Source: Clostridia bacterium (lineage in GTDB: Bacteria > Bacillota > Clostridia > Oscillospirales > Acutalibacteraceae). Taken from it: a stretch of 64,000 bases of DNA. Under the pieces are notes generated by a model. It was given only the letters and a program-made list of their open reading frames with translations. It had not been told where the DNA came from and ran no database searches. Positions within the stretch are counted from its first letter, which is position 1, and every line of letters starts with the position of its first letter. The position numbers and the translations under genes are program-made. Location: assembly GCA_017409845.1 (NCBI GenBank), contig JAFQRY010000026.1:1-64000 (forward strand), given 5' to 3'. Shown in pieces: positions 39,541-47,094 of this stretch.

Positions 39541-40404
39541 TTGAAAAAAGCTGAAAAATTCCTGATAATCGGCGGAGATAAGCGTCAGCTGTATCTTGCG
39601 GATTATCTTGAAAAAAACGGAAAAAAGGTTTCGCTGTATGCATTGCCTGAAAACAGCGGCAGATGTATCGGAAACCTGAAATCCGAAATTCAGGATTATG
39701 ATTCGCTTGTGCTTCCGTTGCCCGTAACGAAAGATAACAAGCATCTGTATACCGTAATTCCGATAAAGGAAACACTTGACGAAATTATTTCATATATCAA
39801 TAAAGATCATATTGTTTTTGCGGGAATGGCAGGAAAAGGAATTGAAACAAAAATAAAAACCAGAGGTGCCTGTGTTTATGATTATTTCAAAAGAGAGGAT
39901 GTAACGGTTATGAATACCGTGCCTACCGTTCAGGGAATACTTAAAGTGATTTTTGAAAACACGGATTACACGGTCCATTCAAGCAAATGTGCGGTTTTCG
40001 GCTACGGCAGAACAGCAAAGCTTGCAGCATCAACCCTTGCCTCGCTCGGTGCGGAGGTTACCGTTTGTGCCCGGAAGGGCTCAGATATTGCACTTGCCGG
40101 AGTCAACGGATTGAATGGCTGCCGAATCTGTGATTTTTATCGGATTGCAGGCGGATTTGATATAATAATCAACACCGTTCCGTCAATGGTAATAGACAGG
40201 AGAATTCTTGAAAATGTAAATAAAAGCTGTCTGGTAGCGGATATTGCTTCCGCACCCTTCGGAACTGATTTTGCAGCTGCCGACGAACTCGGAATAAAAG
40301 CTATGCAGTGCTCATCTCTTCCGGGTAAAGTTGCACCGAAAACGGCGGGAAGAATAATTGCCGACGGAATTATTAATATTCTGGAGGAGGAGGGGTATGA
40401 ATAG
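39541..40404 (+). CDS. dpaA: Dipicolinate synthase subunit A
   Basis: With DpaB makes dipicolinic acid, the Ca2+-chelating compound of the spore core, in the mother cell. The 287-residue protein has an N-terminal domain (LIIGGDKRQLYLADYL) and a C-terminal NAD(P)-binding Rossmann domain (CAVFGYGRTAKLAASTLASLGA). The segment IASAPFGTDF and SLPGKVAPKTAG match SpoVFA. The start is TTG 39541 with GGAGG upstream. dpaB overlaps its end by 8 bases. A sporulation sigma factor promoter would be expected, but I could not identify one firmly. Confidence 0.93.
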   Translation: MKKAEKFLIIGGDKRQLYLADYLEKNGKKVSLYALPENSGRCIGNLKSEIQDYDSLVLPLPVTKDNKHLYTVIPIKETLDEIISYINKDHIVFAGMAGKGIETKIKTRGACVYDYFKREDVTVMNTVPTVQGILKVIFENTDYTVHSSKCAVFGYGRTAKLAASTLASLGAEVTVCARKGSDIALAGVNGLNGCRICDFYRIAGGFDIIINTVPSMVIDRRILENVNKSCLVADIASAPFGTDFAAADELGIKAMQCSSLPGKVAPKTAGRIIADGIINILEEEGYE

Positions 40405-40969
40405 AATAAAACTCGGTTTTGCTTTGTGCGGTTCGTTCTGTACTTTTGAAAAAGCAAAGAATGAAATGAACAACCTGATAAAAAAAGAGCTTGAAATCTT
40501 CCCGATAATGTCATTTAATGCATATTCAACGGATACAAGATTCGGTAAGGCTTCGGACCACATTGACGAAATTGAAGAAATATGCGGTAAAAAAATCATA
40601 TCAACTCTGACGGATGCAGAACCGGTCGGTCCGAAAAAAATGTTTGATGTGCTGCTGATTGAACCGTGCACGGGAAATACGATTGCAAAGCTTTCAGCAG
40701 GAATATCGGACACTCCCGTTACACTTGCGGCAAAATCTCATCTGAGAAATGACAGACCGCTTCTTATTGCCGTGTCAACCAATGATGCGTTATCCATGGC
40801 GGCAACCAATATCGGAAAACTGATGAATAACCGTAATGTTTATTTTGTACCCATGAAGCAGGATGATTGCGAAAAGAAGCCTCGTTCGGTTGTTGCCGAT
40901 TTCGGTAAAACCTATGATGCTGTAATATCGGCACTTAACGGAAAACAGCTGCAGCCGGTTTATATCTGA
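40397..40969 (+). CDS. dpaB: Dipicolinate synthase subunit B
   Basis: The second subunit of dipicolinate synthase, a flavoprotein-like protein of 190 residues. It shows KLGFALCGSFCTFEKA, LIEPCTGNTIAKLSAGISDTP and FVPMKQDDCEKKPRSVVADF, all SpoVFB hallmarks. The start at ATG 40397 follows a GGAGGAGGAGG run and overlaps dpaA. A hairpin follows the stop. Confidence 0.94.
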   Translation: MNRIKLGFALCGSFCTFEKAKNEMNNLIKKELEIFPIMSFNAYSTDTRFGKASDHIDEIEEICGKKIISTLTDAEPVGPKKMFDVLLIEPCTGNTIAKLSAGISDTPVTLAAKSHLRNDRPLLIAVSTNDALSMAATNIGKLMNNRNVYFVPMKQDDCEKKPRSVVADFGKTYDAVISALNGKQLQPVYI

Positions 40970-40973
40970 TTTT

Positions 40974-41002
40974 TCAGCAGGATATATTATGTATCCTGCT
41001 GA
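40974..41002 (+). terminator. Hairpin terminator after dpaB
   Basis: The perfect 11-bp stem TCAGCAGGATA/TATCCTGCTGA with a 7-base loop has only TTT after it, so termination may be incomplete. Confidence 0.6.
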
Positions 41003-41029
41003 TTTGCGGTATAATTTTTTCCCTGATAC

Positions 41030-41058
41030 TTGAAAAATACACACATTGTTGATATAAT
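41030..41058 (+). promoter_or_regulatory. Promoter of the tmk-GNAT-DJ-1-fthC-mltG run
   Basis: TTGAAA (41030-41035) and TATAAT (41053-41058), with TGA just before the -10, are 17 bases apart. Confidence 0.8.
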
Positions 41059-41089
41059 ATTAATAATTATAGTGTAATATGGAGGAAGT

Positions 41090-41764
41090 ATGGACGGAAA
41101 ACTTATTGTTATCGAAGGTCTTGACGGCAGCGGCAAATCCACTCAGGAGGAATTGCTGAAAAAAAGACTTTCCGATTCAGGCGTAAAAGTTAACTTTATC
41201 AAGCTTCCGAATTATGATGACCTCGCTTGCGAGCTTGTAAAAATGTATCTTGCAGGCAGGTTCGGCAAAAAGCCCGGCGATGTCAATGCATATGCCGCTT
41301 CGGCGTTTTTTGCGGTTGACAGATATGTCAGCTATAATTGTTATTGGAAAGAGGCTTATAAAAACGGTGAGGTTTTTCTTGCGGACAGATACACAACCTC
41401 CAATGCTTATCATCAGCTTACCAAAACCGATAAAGCAGACTGGGATTCATATCTCGGGTGGCTTGAGGATTTTGAATACAATAAAATGGGCATTCCCAAG
41501 CCTGATGCCGTTATTTATCTCGATATGCCTATTGAAGTTTCTCAGAAGCTTATGACAGGCAGATATAACGGAGATGAATCAAAAAAGGATATTCACGAGA
41601 AGGATGTTGATTATCTCAACAGCTGCCGTGAAGCAGCGGATTATGCCTGCAAAAAGCTCGGATGGGAAAGAGTTGAATGCAGCGAAAACGGTGAGCCCCT
41701 GCCGATTGAAGTTATTTCCGACAAAATATATGATTATGTAATTAAGGCGCTGAATATCCGATGA
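41090..41764 (+). CDS. tmk: Thymidylate kinase-like protein
   Basis: Phosphorylates dTMP to dTDP. The 224-residue protein has the P-loop GLDGSGKS (residues 10-17), the VDRYVSY and LADRYTTSNAYHQ segments where the DR motif normally binds the nucleotide, and VIYLDMPIEVSQKLM. It is slightly longer than usual, and the lid region is divergent, with GDESKKDIHEKD. This form is common in clostridia. The stop overlaps the next start (ATGA). Confidence 0.88.
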   Translation: MDGKLIVIEGLDGSGKSTQEELLKKRLSDSGVKVNFIKLPNYDDLACELVKMYLAGRFGKKPGDVNAYAASAFFAVDRYVSYNCYWKEAYKNGEVFLADRYTTSNAYHQLTKTDKADWDSYLGWLEDFEYNKMGIPKPDAVIYLDMPIEVSQKLMTGRYNGDESKKDIHEKDVDYLNSCREAADYACKKLGWERVECSENGEPLPIEVISDKIYDYVIKALNIR

Positions 41765-42612
41765 ATATCCGTCTTTCTGAAAAAAATGATATCAACGGCA
41801 TGATTTCGCTCTGGAATGAAGCTTTCGGAGATGCGGAGAATGAAATTTGCTTTTTTCTTGATAATAAATATATTTCCGAAAACACTCTGATAATTGAAGA
41901 AAACGGTAAAATTGCATCCATGCTGTTTCTGCTTGAGGGAAATATGCGGATTAAAGCTGTTTCATACCCGTCATATTATCTTTATGCCGCCTGCACCGCT
42001 GAGGAATTCAGAGGCAGGGGATTTATGGCTGAATTGCTTGCCGAAGCAAACCGCATTGCTTTTTCAAGGGGTAAGGATTTCATATGTCTTATGCCCGGTG
42101 AAAAATCACTTTTTGAGTTTTATGAAAAACACGGTTATGTTACCGCGTTCAGCAAAAAAATACTGACTGTCAAAAGAAAAGACTGTGATTATTCTTCTGA
42201 GTTCCGAAAAATAGCCGTAAATGATTATCAAAAGCTGAGAAATAATGCTTTCTCGGAATTTGATTATTTTGAATGGGATAACCGGTCGGTTGAGTTTGCT
42301 TTCAGTCATAACAGAATGTATTCGGGTCAATCACTTGAAACGTGTAAAGGCTATGTACTTTACAATATAAAAGATGATACGGCGTCTGTAAAGGAGTTTG
42401 CCTTTGCAGATAAAAACTGTATGTACGGACTCAGCTCATTGTTTTCTGCTTCCGGATGTAACAAGGCGGTAATCTGTCTTCCCGTTGATTATAAATCTGA
42501 AATCGGTGAATACGAGATTGCTCCTTCTGCAATGCTTTATCCCGTAAGCGACCGTTCGAAAAGCATTGCGGCAACTTTAAAAAATGCTTATCTCGGTCTT
42601 ACTCTTGACTGA
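41761..42612 (+). CDS. GNAT family N-acetyltransferase (Eis-like)
   Basis: A 283-residue acetyltransferase. The N-terminal GNAT fold shows YYLYAACTAEEFRGRGFMAEL, where the RGRGFM motif binds acetyl-CoA. The C-terminal half (about residues 140-283) is a second domain of the Eis/SCP2-like kind, by length. The substrate is unknown. It overlaps tmk by 4 bases and precedes a DJ-1 family gene. Confidence 0.85.
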   Translation: MNIRLSEKNDINGMISLWNEAFGDAENEICFFLDNKYISENTLIIEENGKIASMLFLLEGNMRIKAVSYPSYYLYAACTAEEFRGRGFMAELLAEANRIAFSRGKDFICLMPGEKSLFEFYEKHGYVTAFSKKILTVKRKDCDYSSEFRKIAVNDYQKLRNNAFSEFDYFEWDNRSVEFAFSHNRMYSGQSLETCKGYVLYNIKDDTASVKEFAFADKNCMYGLSSLFSASGCNKAVICLPVDYKSEIGEYEIAPSAMLYPVSDRSKSIAATLKNAYLGLTLD

Positions 42613-42629
42613 AAAAGGTGGAATTATAA

Positions 42630-43172
42630 ATGTTTTATATGTTTTTTGCAGACGGCTTCGAAGAGGTCGAGGCGATTGCCGCACTTGATGTAATAAGACG
42701 AGCGGAAATTGAAATTGAATCTGTCGGAATCGGCTCAAAGCAGGTAACGGGATCTCACGGTATTACCGTAATCTGCGATAAAACCGAAGATGAAATTGGT
42801 TTTTCGGATAAGCTTGAAGGCATCATTCTGCCCGGTGGCATGCCGGGTACAAAAAATCTTCAGAATAATCCGAAAGTCAATGCCTTTATTGATTATTGTA
42901 ATGAAAAAGAACTTTATATATGTGCTATCTGTGCCGCTCCGATGATTCCCGGCAGCAAAGGTCTTTTGAGCGGAAAGAAAGCAGTTTGTTTCCCCGGTTT
43001 TGAAGAATATCTTGAAGGTGCGGTGCTGTCTGACGATTATGTGTGCACCGACGGAAAATTCATAACCGCAAAGGGAATGGGCAGTGCCGTTAATTTCGGA
43101 CTTGCAATTGTTTCGGCGGTAAAGGGAGAAAAATTCTCTGCCGCACTTAAAGACACACTTCAGTGCTCATGA
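42630..43172 (+). CDS. DJ-1/PfpI family protein
   Basis: A 180-residue protein of the DJ-1/ThiJ class. It has FYMFFADGFEEVEAIAALD with the Glu of the active site, PGGMPGTKNL and the nucleophile elbow CAICAAPMI. Members act as deglycases, chaperones or oxidative-stress proteins; the exact role cannot be told. The stop overlaps the next start by 4 bases. Confidence 0.92.
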   Translation: MFYMFFADGFEEVEAIAALDVIRRAEIEIESVGIGSKQVTGSHGITVICDKTEDEIGFSDKLEGIILPGGMPGTKNLQNNPKVNAFIDYCNEKELYICAICAAPMIPGSKGLLSGKKAVCFPGFEEYLEGAVLSDDYVCTDGKFITAKGMGSAVNFGLAIVSAVKGEKFSAALKDTLQCS

Positions 43173-43723
43173 CAAAAAGCGGCCTCAGAAAGCTGTATAA
43201 ATCCGTCAGAGATTCAATAAGCTCAAAAGAAAAGACGGAATTTGACAGCCGTATATTTACTTTGTTAACCAATTCTTCGATTTACCGTGATGCAGATTTA
43301 CTGCTGATTTATGTATCCTTCGGCAGTGAAGCGGATACGTTTGCTGTTATCGGACAAGCCTTGGGCAGCGGTAAGCGTGTTGCAGTTCCGTTTTGCAGCG
43401 GTGATGTGATGGAATTTTATGAATTATTTACAATTGACAGCCTTGAAATCGGTAAATTCGGAATACCGACCGTTATTCCCGATAAAAATAACGCTGTAAT
43501 TGATTTTGCAGGATCTTTGTGTATTATGCCTGCATTGAGTTTTGATAAATCAGGCAGCCGTCTCGGCTACGGCGGGGGCTATTATGACCGCTTTCTTTGC
43601 GATAAAGATATCGTTAAGGTCGGCTTGTGTTATGAAAGATGCCTCAGCTGTGGTCTTCCGTCGGAAAAGCATGATGTCAAAGCCGATTATATTTTGACTG
43701 AAAACAGATTTATGAAGCTCTGA
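43169..43723 (+). CDS. 5-formyltetrahydrofolate cyclo-ligase
   Basis: Converts 5-formyl-THF to 5,10-methenyl-THF with ATP. The 184-residue protein has the N-terminal RKLYKSVRDSIS, the SFGSEADTF segment, and the family signature PALSFDKSGSRLGYGGGYYD in its C-terminal half. The start is ATG 43169 in the stop of the DJ-1 gene; the frame extends to a GTG at 43163 without benefit. mltG follows after 16 bases. Confidence 0.93.
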   Translation: MTKSGLRKLYKSVRDSISSKEKTEFDSRIFTLLTNSSIYRDADLLLIYVSFGSEADTFAVIGQALGSGKRVAVPFCSGDVMEFYELFTIDSLEIGKFGIPTVIPDKNNAVIDFAGSLCIMPALSFDKSGSRLGYGGGYYDRFLCDKDIVKVGLCYERCLSCGLPSEKHDVKADYILTENRFMKL

Positions 43724-43739
43724 GAGGAGGTTTCTGAAT

Positions 43740-45137
43740 ATGGATAATGAAAATAATAAATGGAGCAAGGAGAATCCCTTTAAGGTGAGCTTTGAGGATG
43801 ACGGGTTTCTGAATCCCGACGAGCTTGAAAAAATTCTTCCTGCAGAACCGCCCAAAAAGAAATTTGAGGTTCATATTGAGGATGATATGCCTTCGTTTGA
43901 TGTTGTTGATCAGCAGCCTCAATATAAAGGTGAAATTTACTTTTCAAACGTAAAACCGGCGAAGCCACAGCAGCCGGTTCAGTCTCAGCCTGTTCAGAAA
44001 AGACCTGCACAGGCAGGTAAAGCTGCGTCAAAATCAAAGAAGAAGAAAAAATCTTCATCAAGGTCGGTGACGGCTGTTTTCCTTGCTGTCGTAGTTGCTT
44101 TTACATCTGCTCTTTCCGCACTTGCGATTACATGCATCAACGATGTGCTTGCAATCGGAAGAAGCGACGAAGTTGTGAAAATAACCGTTCCAAACGGCTC
44201 AACGACAGAAAGCATTATTGATATTCTTGCCGAAGAGGGGCTTATCAAGCAGAAATTTTTCTGCAATCTCTATTACGATCTGATTGATTTTGTCAAGAAC
44301 TTTAATAAAGAAGAAAAGCCTGCAGAGCCCGTTTATCTCAGCGGCGTTTATTATGTCGAAAAGAATCTCGGACTTGAAGGATATCTGATGGAATTCAGAG
44401 AAATTCAGAAAACCGCAGATACGATTACTCTTGTTTTCCCTGAAGGATGGACAATCTATCAGATGTTTGATAAGATTGCAGAATTCGGTGTGTGCAGCAA
44501 GGATCAGCTTATCGCATCTCTCAACGAAGCATCGTTTAATTATGATTTTATATCCGAAATTCCCGATGATGCCGACAGAACCTTCAAGCTTGAAGGATAT
44601 CTTTATCCTGATACCTATGAATTCTATGAGGAGAGCGATGCAAACTCCATAATCAGAAAATTCCTCGATGCATCCGAAGCGAGATGGACCGAAGAATATG
44701 AGCAGCAGAGGATAGCTCTCGGGCTTACACGCGATGAAGTTATTATTATTGCATCCATCATTCAGCGTGAGGCGGCAGGACCGAGTCAGATGAGTATGAT
44801 TTCTTCCGTAATCCACAACAGACTGAACAATGCTGTTTCGTGGCCCCTTCTCGGATGTGACTCAACCGCGAATTATATCACAAAATATGTTACCCCGAAT
44901 GTTTCGTCTGCTCAGAGTATAGCATATGAACAGAGCTATAACACCTATTACAGCCAGGGTCTTCCTCCCGGACCTATATGCAATCCCGGAGATGCTGCGA
45001 TAAGAGCGGCACTTTTCCCCTCGGATACAGACTATCTTTATTTCCGTCACGATAAGTACGGCGAAATCTATATGGCAAAAACCCAGGCAGAGCACGACAG
45101 AAACGGTAACGAGGTTCTTCGTGTTAACAGCCGATAG
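43740..45137 (+). CDS. mltG: Endolytic murein transglycosylase MltG
   Basis: Cuts nascent peptidoglycan strands at the membrane. The 465-residue protein has a long Pro/Gln/Lys cytoplasmic N-terminus (about 105 residues), one transmembrane helix (VTAVFLAVVVAFTSALSALA), a LysM-like domain and the YceG catalytic domain with the Glu in IASIIQREAAGPSQM and the NTYYSQGLPPGPICNPG segment. GAGGAGG lies before the ATG. U32 peptidase follows, as in many Bacillota. Confidence 0.95.
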   Translation: MDNENNKWSKENPFKVSFEDDGFLNPDELEKILPAEPPKKKFEVHIEDDMPSFDVVDQQPQYKGEIYFSNVKPAKPQQPVQSQPVQKRPAQAGKAASKSKKKKKSSSRSVTAVFLAVVVAFTSALSALAITCINDVLAIGRSDEVVKITVPNGSTTESIIDILAEEGLIKQKFFCNLYYDLIDFVKNFNKEEKPAEPVYLSGVYYVEKNLGLEGYLMEFREIQKTADTITLVFPEGWTIYQMFDKIAEFGVCSKDQLIASLNEASFNYDFISEIPDDADRTFKLEGYLYPDTYEFYEESDANSIIRKFLDASEARWTEEYEQQRIALGLTRDEVIIIASIIQREAAGPSQMSMISSVIHNRLNNAVSWPLLGCDSTANYITKYVTPNVSSAQSIAYEQSYNTYYSQGLPPGPICNPGDAAIRAALFPSDTDYLYFRHDKYGEIYMAKTQAEHDRNGNEVLRVNSR

Positions 45138-45146
45138 GAGATTTTT

Positions 45147-46397
45147 ATGACAGGTATAATCAAACCCGAGCTTCTTGCACCCGCAGGCGATAAAGAACGC
45201 CTCGCGGCGGCGGTTGAATTCGGAGCGGATGCGGTTTATCTCGGCTCCGATTGTTTCGGCATGAGGACTGCTGCCGCAAGTTTCGGCGGTGAAGAGCTCA
45301 GAGAAGCCTGCGAATATGCTCATTCAAAGGGTGTGAAGGTGTATCTTACCTGCAACACCGTTCCGAGAAACGATGAGCTTCCCCGTCTTCCTGCATTTCT
45401 CGAATATGCTGCGGACTGTGGAGTTGATGCGTTTATCGTTACCGATATAGGTGTTCTTAAGCTTGCAAAAAAACATGCTCCCGATGTGGAAATTCACATT
45501 TCGACCCAGGCCGGTATAACCAATTATGCCGCCGCAAATGCATTCTATGAAATGGGAGCAAAGCGTATTGTTACAGCAAGAGAGCTTTCGCTTGACGAGA
45601 TTGAGGAAATCAGGATAAATACTCCGAAGGAGCTTGAAATCGAATGCTTCGTGCACGGTGCGATGTGTGTTTCGTTTTCGGGCAGATGTCTCCTTTCCAA
45701 TTATATGACGGGACGCGATTCCAACAGAGGTGACTGTGCACAGCCCTGCCGCTGGAGATATTCGCTTCTCGAAGAAAAAAGACCCGGTGAATACTTTCCC
45801 GTTGAGCAGGATAACACGGGAACATACATAATGAATTCAAGGGATATGTGCCTTATTGAGCATATTCCCGAGCTTGCTCAGGCTGGCATCGACAGCTTCA
45901 AGATTGAAGGCAGGGCCAAATCTGCATATTATACCGCTGTCTCTGTCAATGCATACAGATGTGCTCTTGACGGATATGAAGCATCGGGCTTTGATTTTGA
46001 TTATAAACCCGAGCAGTGGATAATTGATGAGGTCAGAAAAGCAAGCAACCGTCAGTATTGCACCGGATTTTATTTTTCAACTCCTATGGATGATGCACAG
46101 ATATTCTATAACGGCGGATATGTGCGTGAATGGGATGTTGCCGCTATTTCGGAAAGATGGGAAAACGGTATTCTTTATGCAACTCAGAGAAACAGATTCT
46201 TTGAAGGTGACGAGCTTGAGGTTATGATTAAAGGTCAGAAACCCATAACGGTTACTGTTAAGAATCTGAAAAACGCTGACGGCGGGCTTATTGATAACGC
46301 TCCGCATCCGATGATGAATTTCAGCTTTGAATGTCCTGTTGAAATTCCGTCGGGAGCTTATCTCAGAATGCAGAGAAAGAACGGTGTTATTCTTTGA
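45147..46397 (+). CDS. U32 family peptidase-like protein (RNA-modification type)
   Basis: A 416-residue protein of the U32 family. It has LLAPAGDKERLAAAVEFGAD and the signature CVSFSGRCLLSNYMTGRDS with GDCAQPCRW, whose Cys residues may hold an iron-sulfur cluster. The best-studied members (TrhP, RlhA) hydroxylate tRNA or rRNA rather than act as proteases. The TrhP-like role is inferred. It lies after mltG and overlaps the following small gene by 4 bases. Confidence 0.92.
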   Translation: MTGIIKPELLAPAGDKERLAAAVEFGADAVYLGSDCFGMRTAAASFGGEELREACEYAHSKGVKVYLTCNTVPRNDELPRLPAFLEYAADCGVDAFIVTDIGVLKLAKKHAPDVEIHISTQAGITNYAAANAFYEMGAKRIVTARELSLDEIEEIRINTPKELEIECFVHGAMCVSFSGRCLLSNYMTGRDSNRGDCAQPCRWRYSLLEEKRPGEYFPVEQDNTGTYIMNSRDMCLIEHIPELAQAGIDSFKIEGRAKSAYYTAVSVNAYRCALDGYEASGFDFDYKPEQWIIDEVRKASNRQYCTGFYFSTPMDDAQIFYNGGYVREWDVAAISERWENGILYATQRNRFFEGDELEVMIKGQKPITVTVKNLKNADGGLIDNAPHPMMNFSFECPVEIPSGAYLRMQRKNGVIL

Positions 46398-46729
46398 GCA
46401 GTTATATTCCGATAATTGTTCTTTGGATTGTTATTTTTGTCGTTTTAAGAAATGAAAAGCAAAACAACATCCGGAGAATTATCAGAAAAAGAAAGAAAAG
46501 AGGTCAATATAATATGATCGAAGTATTCAACAGATACATCGGAAAAGACTGTGTGATTTATATTTCAGGCGGTTCGGGTCCCATGGAATGCAAGGTTGTC
46601 AGTGTTTCGGATAATTGGTTGAGCATTGAGACCCGTGACGGCGTTGAAATAATAAACATAGACTATATTGTGAGAATCAAAGAGCATCCCGTTAACAAAA
46701 ACGGAAAAAAGAAAAGCGTGATTTTTTAA
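46394..46729 (+). CDS. Small membrane protein with Sm-like C-terminal domain
   Basis: A 111-residue protein that I cannot assign to a known role. It starts at TTG 46394 in the stop of the U32 gene (TTGA overlap). The N-terminus is one transmembrane helix (YIPIIVLWIVIFVVL), then a very basic stretch (RRIIRKRKKRG). A small beta-rich domain follows (KDCVIYISGGSGPMECKVVSV, NIDYIVRIKEHP) that resembles an Sm/LSm-like fold. A shorter product from ATG 46514, which has its own AGAGG, is also possible and would lack the helix. A related small protein occurs in other clostridia as an unnamed domain. Confidence 0.75.
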   Translation: MSSYIPIIVLWIVIFVVLRNEKQNNIRRIIRKRKKRGQYNMIEVFNRYIGKDCVIYISGGSGPMECKVVSVSDNWLSIETRDGVEIINIDYIVRIKEHPVNKNGKKKSVIF

Positions 46730-46748
46730 ATATGAACAGTAAAAAACA

Positions 46749-46777
46749 TTGACAACAATATTTTATTGTGATAGAAT
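46749..46777 (+). promoter_or_regulatory. Promoter of the Val T-box and valS
   Basis: TTGACA (46749-46754) and TAGAAT (46772-46777) are 17 bases apart, just after the preceding gene's stop. Confidence 0.8.
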
Positions 46778-46795
46778 TAATCAACTGAATATAAA

Positions 46796-47060
46796 GGTTT
46801 TGACGGGGAGGGCAGCACAGATGTGCTCTCAGAGAGTCGGCGGCAGGTGAAAGCCGATGAGCGGCAGGTGTTTGTTGTAGCCCCTGAACCGAAAGGAAGA
46901 AAGTGCTTTGTGCATCAGTAGAACCTTTCCGTGATTGCTGCGTTAATGCATAGGGCTTGTCAGAGCCCAAAGAGCGGCATCGTATGATGCAATTTGAGTG
47001 GTACCGCGGGTATATTTATGCTCGTCTCATTGATTTTTAATCTGTGAGGCGGGTTTTTTA
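46796..47060 (+). promoter_or_regulatory. T-box leader of valS, tRNA-Val responsive
   Basis: The leader has the full T-box sequence GAGTGGTACCGCGG (46996-47009) and a terminator in which CTCGTCTCA pairs with TGAGGCGGG followed by TTTTTT. The stem I base pairs GGTT..GGGG with CCCC..AACC around a kink-turn-like internal loop. The codon in the specifier position next to the CCCC strand is GTA (46877-46879), a Val codon. The T-box bases UGGU pair with the ACCA end of tRNA-Val. The long gene-free stretch before valS is explained by this RNA. Confidence 0.92.
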
Positions 47061-47094
47061 TTTGCCTTGCAACAAAGAAAGGATTGATTTGAAA

